Position numbers and translations under genes: made by a program
The notes under the pieces: generated by a model
Seen by the model: the letters and a program-made list of their open reading frames with translations, nothing else
The model's database searches: none
What the model was told of the DNA's origin: nothing
Shown here: positions 37,701-44,116 of the stretch, one piece after another
How the letters are laid out: every line of letters starts with the position of its first letter
How positions within the stretch are numbered: the first letter of the stretch is position 1
DNA from: Axinella damicornis
Taxonomy: Eukaryota; Porifera; Demospongiae; Axinellida; Axinellidae
Reading direction: 5' to 3'
Assembly: GCA_963931865.1 (NCBI GenBank)
Contig: OZ007509.1
Span: 2,433,554 to 2,497,553, forward strand
DNA: 64,000 nt

Positions 37701-39660
37701 AACTGGGAACGAGGCTAGTGCATGGCTAGTCTCGTACCCAGGGACGAGACTACGCATGACGGGCTGGGAACGAGGCTAGTCGAATGGCACGCGTGCTAGC
37801 GAGCAGCACAGCTCAGGCGTCTGCGGAGAGTTTTCCAAACAAAAAAGTAAGACACTGAAAAATCTAGTACGGCCATGGCCGTACTAGCCGTACCGGCTCC
37901 TACGCCCCTGTCCATGTTACTCTTGTATCATAATAGTCTATGTGCTGTGCGTCTATCTGTGCCGAAATTTGATACTGTACAGGTATTTCTATAGTATTGC
38001 ATGTTGATACTTATCCATGTTGTACTTGTTTCTTAACTATGACAATCAATTAATGTCTTGCAATCTCATTCATTCTATAGCAAGACATGCAGCATGGACA
38101 GTGCAGTGCGGTGCGTTTCTGGAATTGAGCCTGCCTGAGTGCAATCATGTTAAAATTTCACTTTGTGCTCTTAGACAGAACACACAATTAATTACTATGG
38201 TGGCCCGTAACTAAGGGCACTCCACTTTGGAACCTGCTTGTGAAATGGAGCAGCTAGCCGACATCGAGATGCTGCAGTAGAGGGGGAAAAGCTGCAACAG
38301 TAGGGTGGAAAGCAGCCATAGTAGGGTGGAAGCTAGCCTTGTTTCCAGGCCCGAGAGACCTAGAGAGGCCGACATTGAGCAGCCGAAGTAGGGCAGAAAG
38401 TGTGTCAGCAGGATCCTATAATGCTGATAGCATAATAATTATTTGCAATTGAGAGACCACTAGCTATAGTATAAAATTATTCAGCTAAGAGCAGCATCTG
38501 TGTGAGTGCACAGGTCATAGCTGCCCTCCGGGTGTGACTCTCACTTGATCTTGAGTTGAGACTGGGCATTACAAAAAACCTATAACATCCCTGGTCCTCG
38601 AGCAGTTGTGCTCGTTCAACATTCTGTAGTGGTGTGCGCAGCAAGGGCAGATCCAGGAAATTTATAAGGGAATCACTTTTAGTGGTCAGGAAGGGCTCTT
38701 GTGGCAATATCATGCTTTCCACTGCCCTAGCTGCTACTGCTTTCTACTGTCTTTTTCAGCATCATGCACTGTGTGGTGCACCGGTGATTGTGCAATCGTC
38801 ATGTATTAGGGGTGTGCCCATAGGCATGTCAGTCAGTGGAAGTGGGGGGCTACAGCCTGGGTCTGCCCTTGCCCATGCAGGATTTGAGTGTGAGCGAGCC
38901 CCACATAGACAAGTTTGCTGTAATTTTTCACATTATGTTTCTTTATATCTGACGTACGTCTTGCATCATGCATTAATTCGAAACCAGCTGGCTCTTCAAT
39001 GAACCATCAACAGTCTAGCTACCTGCTCGACTTGGACGATGGCAACAATTGCAACAAAGACAGAGACCACTGGTAGACCTACATATTCATTGACTAGAGC
39101 AATAGGGGCTATGTACCGCCTGGTCTTTATCATCTATGGTTCAAGTAGCTAGAGACCCGTGTGCAGCATGGGCAACTCATACATCACTCGTCAGCCTAAT
39201 CAGGCCGTTGGTCTGCGTGGTGGCTGCATGCAGCTTGATGCCGCGCCCGCGCGCTTAATTCCACTAGTGCGGTCGCTCAGACTGTCCCACCCTAGTGCGG
39301 CCGCTAGATGTCGGCCGCTCCTGTTAGGAATTAAAACGTGGTGTGCCCTTAGCAAGGGCCACTGAGCCTGAGCGGAGTGCGTCCTTTTCCCGGGTACGCG
39401 CACGATACGCTAAACCTTTGACACTATACATGGTATCATTGTGTAGCTAACGTTAATAGTAACTCACCGTCTTCGCCTCTATTAGCTGCACTTTCAGGAT
39501 GCGCATCGGAAAACTGATCTTTTCGCTGATCACTTGCACCTGGTGATACTACTAGCGGCGACGTGAGAGACTGTGCTGCGAGTCCTGGAGCGGGCCTCAA
39601 TGACTCAAACGACGGTACCGTACCGCGCCCTCGGCCGGTAGGCCGACGACGACTTGCCAT
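890..39660 (-). CDS. PARP14-like: PARP14-like multi-RRM, multi-macro mono-ADP-ribosyltransferase gene (gene 1, ten exons)
   Basis: Ten minus-strand exons joined by GT-AG introns with matching phases give about 2,318 residues. Order: basic N-terminus (1-64), RRM-like domains (about 65-123, 124-223, 224-311, 312-400), two copies of a 340-residue block (about 447-785 and 786-1127, probably KH-like), macro 1 (about 1262-1441), macro 2 (about 1519-1690), macro 3 (about 1724-1897), WWE (about 2034-2105), PARP catalytic domain (about 2125-2318). Vertebrate PARP14 has the same order but is shorter, about 1,800 residues. The family transfers single ADP-ribose units to proteins, and its macro domains bind or remove them. 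The catalytic triad is H (LFHGT), Y (CYFAR), I (PKIFVVF), which predicts mono- rather than poly-ADP-ribosylation. Introns are large and full of transposons. The first exon is the least certain; the true start could lie elsewhere. Confidence 0.8.
1298..1633 (-). CDS. PARP14-like: Gene 1 exon 9: PARP catalytic domain, N-terminal part
   Basis: A 336-nt exon. It starts [10 protein letters not shown] and contains [15 protein letters not shown] and ERRLFHGTG, the donor-site histidine motif of PARP enzymes, ending in NRSFAGQN before donor G|gtaggt. It joins exon 10 to make [17 protein letters not shown]. Confidence 0.94.
1739..3287 (-). CDS. PARP14-like: Gene 1 exon 8: rest of macro 2, macro 3, WWE
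   Basis: A 1,549-nt exon. It finishes macro 2 ([16 protein letters not shown]), then encodes macro 3 ([20 protein letters not shown] and [10 protein letters not shown]), a KH-like linker (LNIIRLKGN), and a WWE domain beginning near LIQWKRLNP and ending at [11 protein letters not shown] domains bind iso-ADP-ribose or related ligands in this family. Ends at donor G|gtatga. Confidence 0.93.
3346..3573 (-). CDS. PARP14-like: Gene 1 exon 7: first half of macro domain 2
   Basis: A 228-nt, phase-0 exon. It begins [20 protein letters not shown] and contains [20 protein letters not shown], the N-terminal half of a macro domain. The paralogous exon in gene 2 (62162-62389) is exactly the same length and phase. 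Confidence 0.93.
3895..4430. mobile_element. TAGCCTCG-family element, about 536 bp
   Basis: Starts TAGCCTCGTTCCCAGGCC and ends with a degraded GAGAACAAGGCTA; the body is related to 43407-43982. No target duplication is left. In intron 6 of PARP gene 1. Confidence 0.8.
4547..4574 (+). repeat. G28 homopolymer
   Basis: 28 consecutive G in intron 6 of PARP gene 1. Length probably unreliable. Confidence 0.95.
4698..8083 (-). CDS. PARP14-like: Gene 1 exon 6: duplicated KH-like block and macro domain 1
   Basis: A 3,386-nt exon encoding about 1,129 residues. After the RRM tail come two clearly related blocks of about 340 residues. Each starts with a (E)I-VDP motif, contains PGWQQ-C and TQEQV-L landmarks, and ends near a conserved VVAGF or LVVGF strand. 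Then follows a macro domain with [20 protein letters not shown] and [11 protein letters not shown], the ADP-ribose-binding loops. The exon ends in a lysine-rich linker and donor ACG|gtatgt. Exon starts at acceptor tttcacag; the first Met in it (8063) is internal, not the gene start. Confidence 0.93.
9542..10086. mobile_element. hAT-like MITE, CAGGG family, member 1
   Basis: Begins CAGGGCCGGCGCCAG and ends GGCGCCGGCCCAT, flanked by CTCAG on both sides (9537-9541, 10087-10091). Shares the cgcgcgaagcgcgga core with the other members. Located in intron 5 of PARP gene 1. Confidence 0.88.
10200..10880. repeat. Inverted repeat pair, probable worn MITE
   Basis: GTGGAATGGACTGCAGATTG (about 10230) and its counterpart in inverse orientation near 10825-10858. 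Nothing else recognised between. Confidence 0.55.
11331..11564 (-). CDS. PARP14-like: Gene 1 exon 5: RRM-like domain 4
   Basis: A 234-nt exon. It carries [20 protein letters not shown] and [10 protein letters not shown], the strongest RRM signature of the PARP10/14 family (the FES-RSGGG-V motif followed by AVVTFEDP). The strand continues smoothly into exon 6 ([10 protein letters not shown]...GANVNV), which confirms the splice. Confidence 0.88.
12487..12960 (+). repeat. Dispersed repeat copy 1 ('gactccacatgtagctgctc' family)
   Basis: Matches 32775-33225 in the same direction. Contains an internal duplication of about 110 bp and ends in an ACGTACGT-rich stretch (12822-12878). Confidence 0.78.
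13860..15400 (+). mobile_element. Decayed Ty3/gypsy gag-pol fossil
   Basis: Plus-strand pieces in shifting frames: a Q-rich gag start, [20 protein letters not shown] with [16 protein letters not shown] (gag core), a worn CCHC region near 14590-14680, and RT-like [20 protein letters not shown] and YNQLLLDED near 15260-15385. Many stops and gaps; not functional. It lies in intron 4 of PARP gene 1. Confidence 0.8.
15537..15945. mobile_element. Foldback element with about 90-bp ends
   Basis: Left (GAAAGAGGGTCTGGTGTTCT ... TTGTCACATGGGG) is the near reverse complement of 15855-15945. Related 'gaccctctttcccgcg' pieces at 8700 and 13265. Confidence 0.75.
16248..16753. mobile_element. hAT-like MITE, CAGGG family, member 2
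   Basis: CAGGGGCGGATACAGG ... CAGATCCACCACTG, flanked by TATAG on both sides. Contains long G and C homopolymers (16276-16300, 16687-16714, 16721-16740), which are likely unstable or mis-counted. Confidence 0.88.
17532..17795 (-). CDS. PARP14-like: Gene 1 exon 4: RRM-like domain 3
   Basis: A 264-nt exon, phase 1 in and out. It encodes [12 protein letters not shown], then [20 protein letters not shown] and a closing VVITF strand, the RRM pattern repeated in PARP14-type N-termini. Acceptor ttccacag and donor G|gtgaga are both good. Confidence 0.83.
18430..18885 (-). repeat. Gag-like Q-rich repeat, minus-strand copy
   Basis: Tandem units of about 30 bp (ccccgattgcgtccgcttca) inside a repeat whose reverse complement is at 28745-29060. 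On the minus strand it reads like the Q-rich start of the gypsy gag at 13880. Confidence 0.72.
18924..19223 (-). CDS. PARP14-like: Gene 1 exon 3: RRM-like domain 2
   Basis: A 300-nt exon, phase 1 in and out. Its C-terminal half carries [20 protein letters not shown], a glycine/cysteine turn and a VAQVKFKSP strand, typical of the RRM units of the PARP10/14 and DTX3L group. It is separated from exon 2 by an intron holding a gypsy pol fragment. Confidence 0.83.
19924..20777 (+). repeat. Dispersed repeat copy A, ending in a hairpin
   Basis: Starts near acgcctttttaaaattgtct and ends with the hairpin GTCTCGGTGCTTCAGCACTGAGAC followed by AAAAAA. The same family lies inverted at 36600-37331. Copy A carries the 20172-20274 hairpin as an insertion. 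Confidence 0.75.
20172..20274. mobile_element. TAGCCTCG-family hairpin element
   Basis: A 103-bp inverted repeat, TAGCCTCGTTCCCAGG ... GAACGAGGCTA, flanked by TACGCGAG. Confidence 0.85.
20795..22860 (-). mobile_element. Ty3/gypsy pol fragment: RT thumb, RNase H, integrase
   Basis: Read on the minus strand: RT end ([36 protein letters not shown]), RNase H region ([32 protein letters not shown]), integrase zinc finger (HCAECQR) and core ([28 protein letters not shown], the D-D-E residues), then a C-terminal part ([18 protein letters not shown]). Frameshifts near 21560 and 21250-21150 break it. No LTRs and no RT palm were seen. It lies in intron 2 of PARP gene 1. Confidence 0.93.
23408..23584 (-). 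CDS. PARP14-like: Gene 1 exon 2: RRM-like domain 1
   Basis: This 177-nt exon has an acceptor ending cag before 23584 and a donor G|gtatgc. It encodes [20 protein letters not shown] and a following beta-rich segment, the layout of the RRM-like repeats in PARP10/14 proteins. Phase 1 at both ends fits exons 1 and 3. Confidence 0.7.
23718..23841. mobile_element. TAGCCTCG-family hairpin element
   Basis: A 124-bp hairpin flanked by ATAATGAAC on both sides (9 bp). Confidence 0.9.
24030..25577. mobile_element. hAT-like element, CAGGG family, member 3 (with nested piggyBac-like insert)
   Basis: CAGGGCCGGAGCAC ... GTGCGCCGGCCATG, flanked by TCTTC on both sides (24025-24029, 25578-25582). The extra length is the TTAA element at 24107-25118. 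Confidence 0.88.
24107..25118 (+). mobile_element. piggyBac-like element with TTAA target duplication
   Basis: Flanked by TTAA on both sides (24103-24106, 25119-25122), with terminal CCCTTTAA / TTAAAGGG. It interrupts a CAGGG-family element; the uninterrupted sequence (actatatattaaacgctg) is seen at 16302-16318, so the insertion point is exact. It contains a possible piggyBac C-terminal cysteine-rich remnant on the plus strand ([15 protein letters not shown], about 25050-25115). Confidence 0.88.
26330..26854. repeat. Large foldback element, arms about 240 bp
   Basis: Begins TGATTTTTGTCACCATAACT and ends with its near reverse complement; the centre is near 26585. Arms differ by a few bases only. 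A TAGCCTTGTTCCCAGGCC end precedes it at 26281. Confidence 0.9.
27713..27821. mobile_element. TAGCCTCG-family hairpin element, worn
   Basis: TAGCCTCATTCCCAGG ... GGAGCCTGGGAACAAGGCTA; no clear target duplication. Confidence 0.7.
27864..27930. mobile_element. TAGCCTCG-family mini-element (67 bp)
   Basis: Flanked by TACGTATAG on both sides (9 bp). Among the shortest members with a full target duplication. Confidence 0.88.
28745..29060 (+). repeat. Gag-like Q-rich repeat, plus-strand copy
   Basis: ACTGAACCTCGAACTCTGCG... then gcagcagttgaagcggacgc units; same family as 18430-18885 and 13880-14090. It sits inside the THAP transposon. Confidence 0.72.
29616..30991. mobile_element. 1.4-kb element with about 85-bp inverted ends
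   Basis: Left TTAGTCTCGCGTG and GCGGCGATTAGTGGGCGGGG, right arm the reverse complement at about 30905-30991. No coding domain recognised inside. It lies 17 bp from the end of the THAP transposon. Confidence 0.78.
31039..31339 (+). CDS. BED-type/hAT-like transposase N-terminus or exon
   Basis: Encodes [20 protein letters not shown], then [18 protein letters not shown] and [20 protein letters not shown]. The last motif (R-x-F/Y-P/RGE-F-V-SGGKLFC) is the start of the BED-like finger of hAT-type and CGGBP1-like proteins; here it stops right after the position of the first zinc cysteine, or is spliced at the GTGAGC that follows. No further finger was found downstream. Confidence 0.55.
31378..32492. 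mobile_element. 1.1-kb element with TAGTC...GACTA ends
   Basis: Left end TAGTCGCGCGTTATTAGGCG, right end TGCGCCTAATAACGCATGAC TA. Inner sub-repeats 'gcgcctataa' occur at both ends. Contains a short GT repeat (about 31950-31975). No coding region recognised. Confidence 0.78.
32775..33225 (+). repeat. Dispersed repeat copy 2
   Basis: Direct-orientation match to 12487-12960, with 'tagctgctctagctctgcaa' units and the same ACGTACGT tail. Confidence 0.78.
33296..33530 (+). repeat. Cryptic tandem repeat, period about 20-24 bp
   Basis: Degenerate 'aaggcttctt-cgaa' units repeat about nine times, drifting to 'taggccttccacattc' at the end. Confidence 0.55.
33834..34281 (-). mobile_element. Shorter relative of the piggyBac-like element
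   Basis: Bounded by TTAA (33830-33833 and 34282-34285). Its sequence is the reverse complement of parts of 24107-25118 (C-rich block, 'tgatattcatgacccccacaagcccagcaat' region, cysteine-rich 3' end), with the middle deleted. Confidence 0.83.
35137..35182 (+). ncRNA. Minimal type I hammerhead ribozyme
   Basis: Stem I strand ATGTAC, core CTGATGA (35143-35149), stem II GGCC / loop CGAAA / GGCC, core GAAA (35163-35166), short stem III (ACT pairing with GGT, GGCC-type loop), then GTC with predicted cleavage after C35176, then stem I strand GTGCAT, which pairs fully with ATGTAC (one G-U). All conserved core bases of a hammerhead are present. In animals such short-stem-III hammerheads sit in Penelope-like elements and retrozymes. 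Confidence 0.85.
35453..36317 (-). pseudogene. Two-part ORF of a repeat-encoded protein of unknown function
   Basis: Minus-strand piece 36317-36078 encodes [20 protein letters not shown] with a RRRRRRR basic end; piece 35797-35453 encodes [32 protein letters not shown] and [10 protein letters not shown], ending [15 protein letters not shown]. The two look like one protein interrupted by a gap. It resembles ORFs carried by repeats in sponges and cnidarians, recalled rather than searched. No catalytic domain seen. Confidence 0.4.
36600..37331 (-). repeat. Dispersed repeat copy B (inverted relative to copy A)
   Basis: Reverse complement of 19924-20777 apart from the insertion and point changes; ends in the hairpin GTCTCGGCGCTTCGGCACCGAGAC. 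Its internal reading frame is basic (R/E/Q-rich) but interrupted. Confidence 0.75.
37349..37910. mobile_element. hAT-like MITE, CAGGG family, member 4
   Basis: CAGGGGCGTAGCAACC ... CTCCTACGCCCCTG, flanked by TCCAT on both sides. Two small TAGCC-type hairpins lie inside (37673-37780). Confidence 0.88.
38640..38874. mobile_element. Possible CAAGGGCAG-ended MITE
   Basis: CAAGGGCAGATCCAGGA at left and CCTGGGTCTGCCCTTG at right form inverted ends. No clear target duplication. Ends resemble the CAGGG family. Confidence 0.55.
39468..39660 (-). CDS. PARP14-like: Gene 1 exon 1 (candidate first coding exon)
   Basis: An ATG at 39660 begins [13 protein letters not shown], a basic and proline/serine-rich segment of 64 residues ending at a good donor (G|gtgagt, 39467). 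The one leftover base makes the next exon read in frame (G|AT = Asp). An in-frame upstream Met at 39753 would add a hydrophobic stretch; I prefer the inner start. No homology recognised, and the 15.9-kb intron that follows makes the link uncertain. Confidence 0.45.
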
Positions 39661-41249
39661 GAAGAAGTTAACCAGGCGAATCTCCTTACACGCCAAAAAA
39701 GAAACAACAAGAACAACAACAAAGCTACCACGCAAAACGTGGCGGCTCACCACAACTCAAAGAACTGCGGTCTGCGAAACGACTTCCACTTTTATAGTGG
39801 ACGCGTACTGCGCGCGCCTCTCGGGCTCGGAGCTCGGTTTCGAGCGAGTGTTGAGTTCGAGTTTGCAGTAAAGTTAATTAAGGTTACGGGATCCCTGCGC
39901 GCGGATACGCGCACCGTATACTTAATTAAGCGCTAATTTTCATAGTTTTTTTGTCGCCAAACAGTCCAATCGCCACCGTACCGGAAATCCATTCACGCCT
40001 GTACAAACTTATTTACAACGGCACGTATGCGTAACGCGGAACATTTCCGGACGTATACGGTATAAATAAATCTGAAGTAATGAAGTGATCACACAAGAAA
40101 GGTTATATCTTCGGATGTGGTGTAGTGATTATAATAATTTTTGGTATACAAGCTCAGCTACAGCAGCTCTACACACCAATGCATGTACAAAGTTTGTAGC
40201 TTACTCAGAACGAGAGATATGACCTGACAACTGGAATTGAGTGAAAATGAGCACCATCTTCACAAAAATTGGTGCCGTTTGCAGTAACCAACTCTTGGAC
40301 AGCTATTGCAGGTATTTTGTTCAAGAAGTATGAATGCTATAGTTAGGGTTTACATCAGTTTCCGTGTTCCAGCAATGCAAATGGTATAAACAGTCCACAT
40401 AAAATAATGCATGCGGGAATGAGAAAACGTATAGTCACCGGCATTAACATATGACAGAGAACTCTACATAGAGGCTCTGAAGTCTGTTCCTGAGTCAGCA
40501 CATGGTACAGAGCACTTCACACTTCGAGATGAAAGTATAAAGTGATAGCAAACAGAGTCACCGGCAGATACTATTCTGGTTCAGTTAACAGCGTCCAAAG
40601 TTCAACCTGGCCAGTGTAGCTCCTGCTCACTGCTCTGCACGAAGAGTAGCTAATCCAAGGTATACTCATCCTATAGCAGTGGAAGAATAACAGAGGGAAG
40701 GGTACACACTGACCAACACTGAATGCATTAGGACACTGTGCAAAACAGCTTGGGAGAAATGTTATCGAACCCACAATAGGATACCAAAGCCAATCAAGGC
40801 TAGCACCAAATGCAATATTAAGAGTTGCGCGACCATCCAGTGTACAGTAAAACCCTAGCACACAGGCTCTATAGGATATGCTCAATAAGAGGGTTATACA
40901 TGTAGCAGAGCCAGGGATACTATAGGGCATATCATTCCCAATTGCATGGGTTGTGTATACTGATCATTACAAAACGCTGTGTTTTGACATCATCACTGCA
41001 AAAACGAAGTAGTTACTTTGACTGCTTGGTGGTTATCACAGAGTCGGTAGACTCTGTATGTAGGGATACAACGTACACGCAATACATGCCAATACAAAAA
41101 AATCTCTCCAAATCTCAGAAACGGTACACTTATAAGCCTTTATAACCACATACCGTTCATCTTCAAGTGTTTTCATGACCAACAAGACTCCTCGCGTCGC
41201 GAAAAACCGGCGCGAAAGTACCACACCAGGTACTCGCAAAACGGGCAAA

Positions 41250-41296
41250 TTGTTTTTCTTTCTTCTTCTTCTTCTTCTTCTTCTTTCTTCTTTCAG
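41250..41296 (+). repeat. (TTC)n tract
   Basis: Short CTT/TTC microsatellite ending in TTTCAG; no exon recognised after it. Confidence 0.9.
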
Positions 41297-41838
41297 ACGG
41301 GCTAGCTCAACGTCGACTCAATCTCTCATGATGGTTTTCGCACGAAACAGCAGCATTTCACACCGAGCAGTGCACCAGCCCATCGTTTTTTTGCAACTTC
41401 ACCAGGCGGCTGCAGCTGCCCACTTAACTATGGCTTCTTTTGTCACGCCATTTTCTCGTTTGTACGCATGCGCGATCACTTAGCAACGATACGTAATTAT
41501 TACTCAAGATCGCTGAATTAGAAGTGCCTTGCTGCTGTCACTGCACTCGAGTACTTCATAAAACTGAGGTAAATTCTAAACTCTGTGCGTATATGTTACT
41601 GTGTTCTGTGAGAGGGGTGAATGCCTATCTAAAGACTCAATAATGTCGCTACTATCTGGTATAGCTAATATTATGGTCTTCAGACAGGGAGCACTGGTTT
41701 AGTATCCATCCAGAAAAGGGATGACTTGAGATGCTTGGGTCTGATTCTTCAGCCAACGCTGTGAGGACACTGACTTCTGCTCTGTGATGGCAAATTTCAG
41801 CTCAAACATGTGCCTTGCTGCTAAAAAAAATGACATAA

Positions 41839-42020
41839 ACAAGTAATCAAAAACATTTCATAAATGTAACAGGATGTAGGGATACCGGAACGGCAAAAAG
41901 TAAGGAAACAAGGTAGGGATGATCGCACAAAACAGTGAAGTATACACTTGTTTCCTTACTTTTTGCCGTTCCGGTATCCCTACATCCTGTTACATTTATG
42001 AAATGTTTTTGATTACTTGT
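41839..42020. repeat. Perfect 74-bp inverted repeat with 34-bp loop
   Basis: Arms 41839-41912 and 41947-42020 match without a mismatch. The loop segment (gtagggatgat...acagtgaagtataca) is also found, unpaired, near 11714-11750 and 33690-33730, so the hairpin derives from a dispersed repeat. Confidence 0.92.
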
Positions 42021-42450
42021 TATAGTTGCACAGTGTTTGGACATGCAGGATCGAGGCAATACTATTAGAATGTGGAGGACGATAGCATCCCACATAAACT
42101 GAGCATTCCAGTAGTACCCTACATAAACCAGGTTTGTGTAGGATACTACTGGAATGGCCACTCTATGTAGGATGCTACTGAAATGCAGACAACTTGGTTC
42201 CTGCATGTTCAAACACGGTGCAACTGTAGTAACCACCAAGCAATCAAAACAACTACACCGTTTTGCAGTGTAGAGAGGGTTTGTTGTCACGGATGGATTG
42301 AGAAGAAGGCTGATTGTCAGTGGTATGGGAGGTACCAGTGAACATACTACATGTAGAAAGCATAGCCTAATAGGCACAATTGGTTCTAATTATAAGTGGC
42401 TACATGTGGCTAAATGGTTGCAGGTGCAAGACAGGCATGTGCAGCCATTA

Positions 42451-42610
42451 GTTGTGGCTATAAACAGACATTGAGCACCAGGATGCCACAGCATTCATTC
42501 GTACCGTTCCATGTGAGAGTGACAGATGGTTATAAACGGACACTGAGCACCTGGATGCTACAGCATTATCTGTACCGTTGGGGCTCACCTTCCATGTGAG
42601 AGTGACAGAT
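42451..42610 (+). repeat. Tandem duplication of about 80 bp
   Basis: Two successive copies containing 'tggctataaacagacattga' / 'tggttataaacggacactga' and 'ccatgtgagagtgacagat'. Confidence 0.75.
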
Positions 42611-43205
42611 CTCGAAGTAGACAATATAATACAGCAGGAGCACCGGACCAGCAGAAGACGCTGATATTAAGACTGGATGAGAGATGGTGAAGAGCTAGAG
42701 GAGGTCATAGAGCATGAATCTGGTGATAATAGTGACTATGAATTACAAATATAGCAGCTTTATGTTATTATGTGTATCCACATGTGCAAGCTTAATCATA
42801 CTGTATTGAGAGATCATCTGGATCAGAGTTATAAAAGCTGGTGCCATTTCTAGTAACCTTCATCCACAAACTTAAAACTTACCCTGCTAGTTCAGTATAC
42901 ACATAGCTAACTGCTATTAGCCCTAACAGCCGTGTTCCAGTCCCTAGGAAGAAGATATACCCTTGAACACCACTTTTGACCTTACAAAAAAGGTCAACAT
43001 GAGCACACTAAATCGCTAATTCCCTTTATGCTCGCCGTCTTCGGCCAAGATTAGGTAGCTATTATTACAACCATACTCCTATTTACCTCGAAACAGTGTA
43101 GCCCGACCCTTCGCCATCTTCGAGGAGAGAAATAACATCGCTTGAACTGCACGGTGTAGAAAACGCCATTTTCGGACAGGAAGTGGCCGTGCGCTGTAAT
43201 TAAAA

Positions 43206-44038
43206 TTTAATTCCCGGAAGTTTGCACGTTGGCGATATGACTGAGAAAGGGGGGTTCAGTCACTGACGCGTGAAGTGAACCCGTGTTGCTACGCCGGGTC
43301 GGTACGGGCACTGCCGAAGGCAGTGAATTATTCACTGCCTTCGGCAGTGCCCGTACCGACCCGGCGTAGCAACACGGGTTCACTTCACGCGTCAGTGACT
43401 GAACCCTAGCCTCGTTCCCAGGCCTCCACCACAGCTTTTGTCGCTTGCAGTACGAAAATCGCGGAGAAGGCCTGGAAGGGTTTCGCACGTGATGCGTGCC
43501 GCCGCTTACGTCACGGATTCCGTTAATACATACTCACAGTATTCAACTGGCTATCGCCTGTTCCAGAGACGCTACGGAGACCAGACAAACTCCAGAGGAG
43601 AGGCAGGTCCTACCTATACAACATACCTCGATTTGAAACAAAACCGCTGAGAGATGGCTGCAATACAACGGTTATAACTTCGAAGCGCATGAAGCGCTTT
43701 GACTGTTCACTCCGCCATCGCTCTGGAAAGTACAACACTTGCAGCTCAGCACTACTTCGAAGGTAAGACTTCTAGCTTAGATAAGTCGGTGTGGCTCTCT
43801 TCTGGCCGTTGACTTGTCTCCGTACGCGATCGTAGCTAGTGTACTAGTACATAGTGGTCTCGAACGGATGACGTTTTATGACGGTCTCGGCACGCATCAC
43901 GTGCGAAACCCTTCCAGGCCTTCTCCGCGATTTTCGTACTGCAAGCGACAAAAACTGTGGTAGAGGCCTGGGAACGAGGCTAACTGAACCCCCCTTTCTC
44001 AGTCATATCGCCAACGTGCAAACTTCTGGGAATTAAAC
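43206..44038. repeat. Foldback palindrome (about 248 bp without its insertion)
   Basis: Left arm from 43206 pairs with 43331-43406 plus 43992-44038. The centre lies near 43330 (cactgccgaaggcagtgaat / attcactgcc...). The insertion at 43407-43982 and its duplicated 9 bp split the right arm. Confidence 0.9.
43407..43982. mobile_element. TAGCCTCG-family element, 576 bp, 9-bp target duplication
   Basis: TAGCCTCGTTCCCAGG ... CCTGGGAACGAGGCTA with long inverted arms (over 90 bp each) and ACTGAACCC on both sides (43398-43406, 43983-43991). It interrupts a foldback palindrome whose continuity proves the insertion site. Confidence 0.9.
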
Positions 44039-44116
44039 ACTTTATTGAGTTGCTAGAACGAGGCTACCTCTATTCACTGAATAGAGGTAGCCTCGTTCTA
44101 GCAACTCAATAAAGTG
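44038..44116. repeat. Perfect 79-bp palindrome
   Basis: Two 39-bp arms identical as reverse complements around a single C (cactttattgagttgctaga ... tctagcaactcaataaagtg). Contains the gaacgaggcta motif of the TAGCC family. Directly abuts the larger foldback. Confidence 0.92.

Larger units (their letters stand above)
23585..39467. other. Proposed 15.9-kb intron 1 of PARP gene 1
   Basis: Almost wholly transposon-derived (see separate entries). Stretches 25583-26280, 32493-32770, 34286-35136 and 37916-38639 contain no gene I can recognise. If exon 1 is wrong, this is intergenic DNA. Confidence 0.5.

Noticed and set aside
39468..39753. Upstream Met at 39753 as the start of PARP gene 1
   Set aside because: It would add a hydrophobic N-terminus unlike this cytoplasmic/nuclear family; the Met at 39660 is preferred, though without proof.
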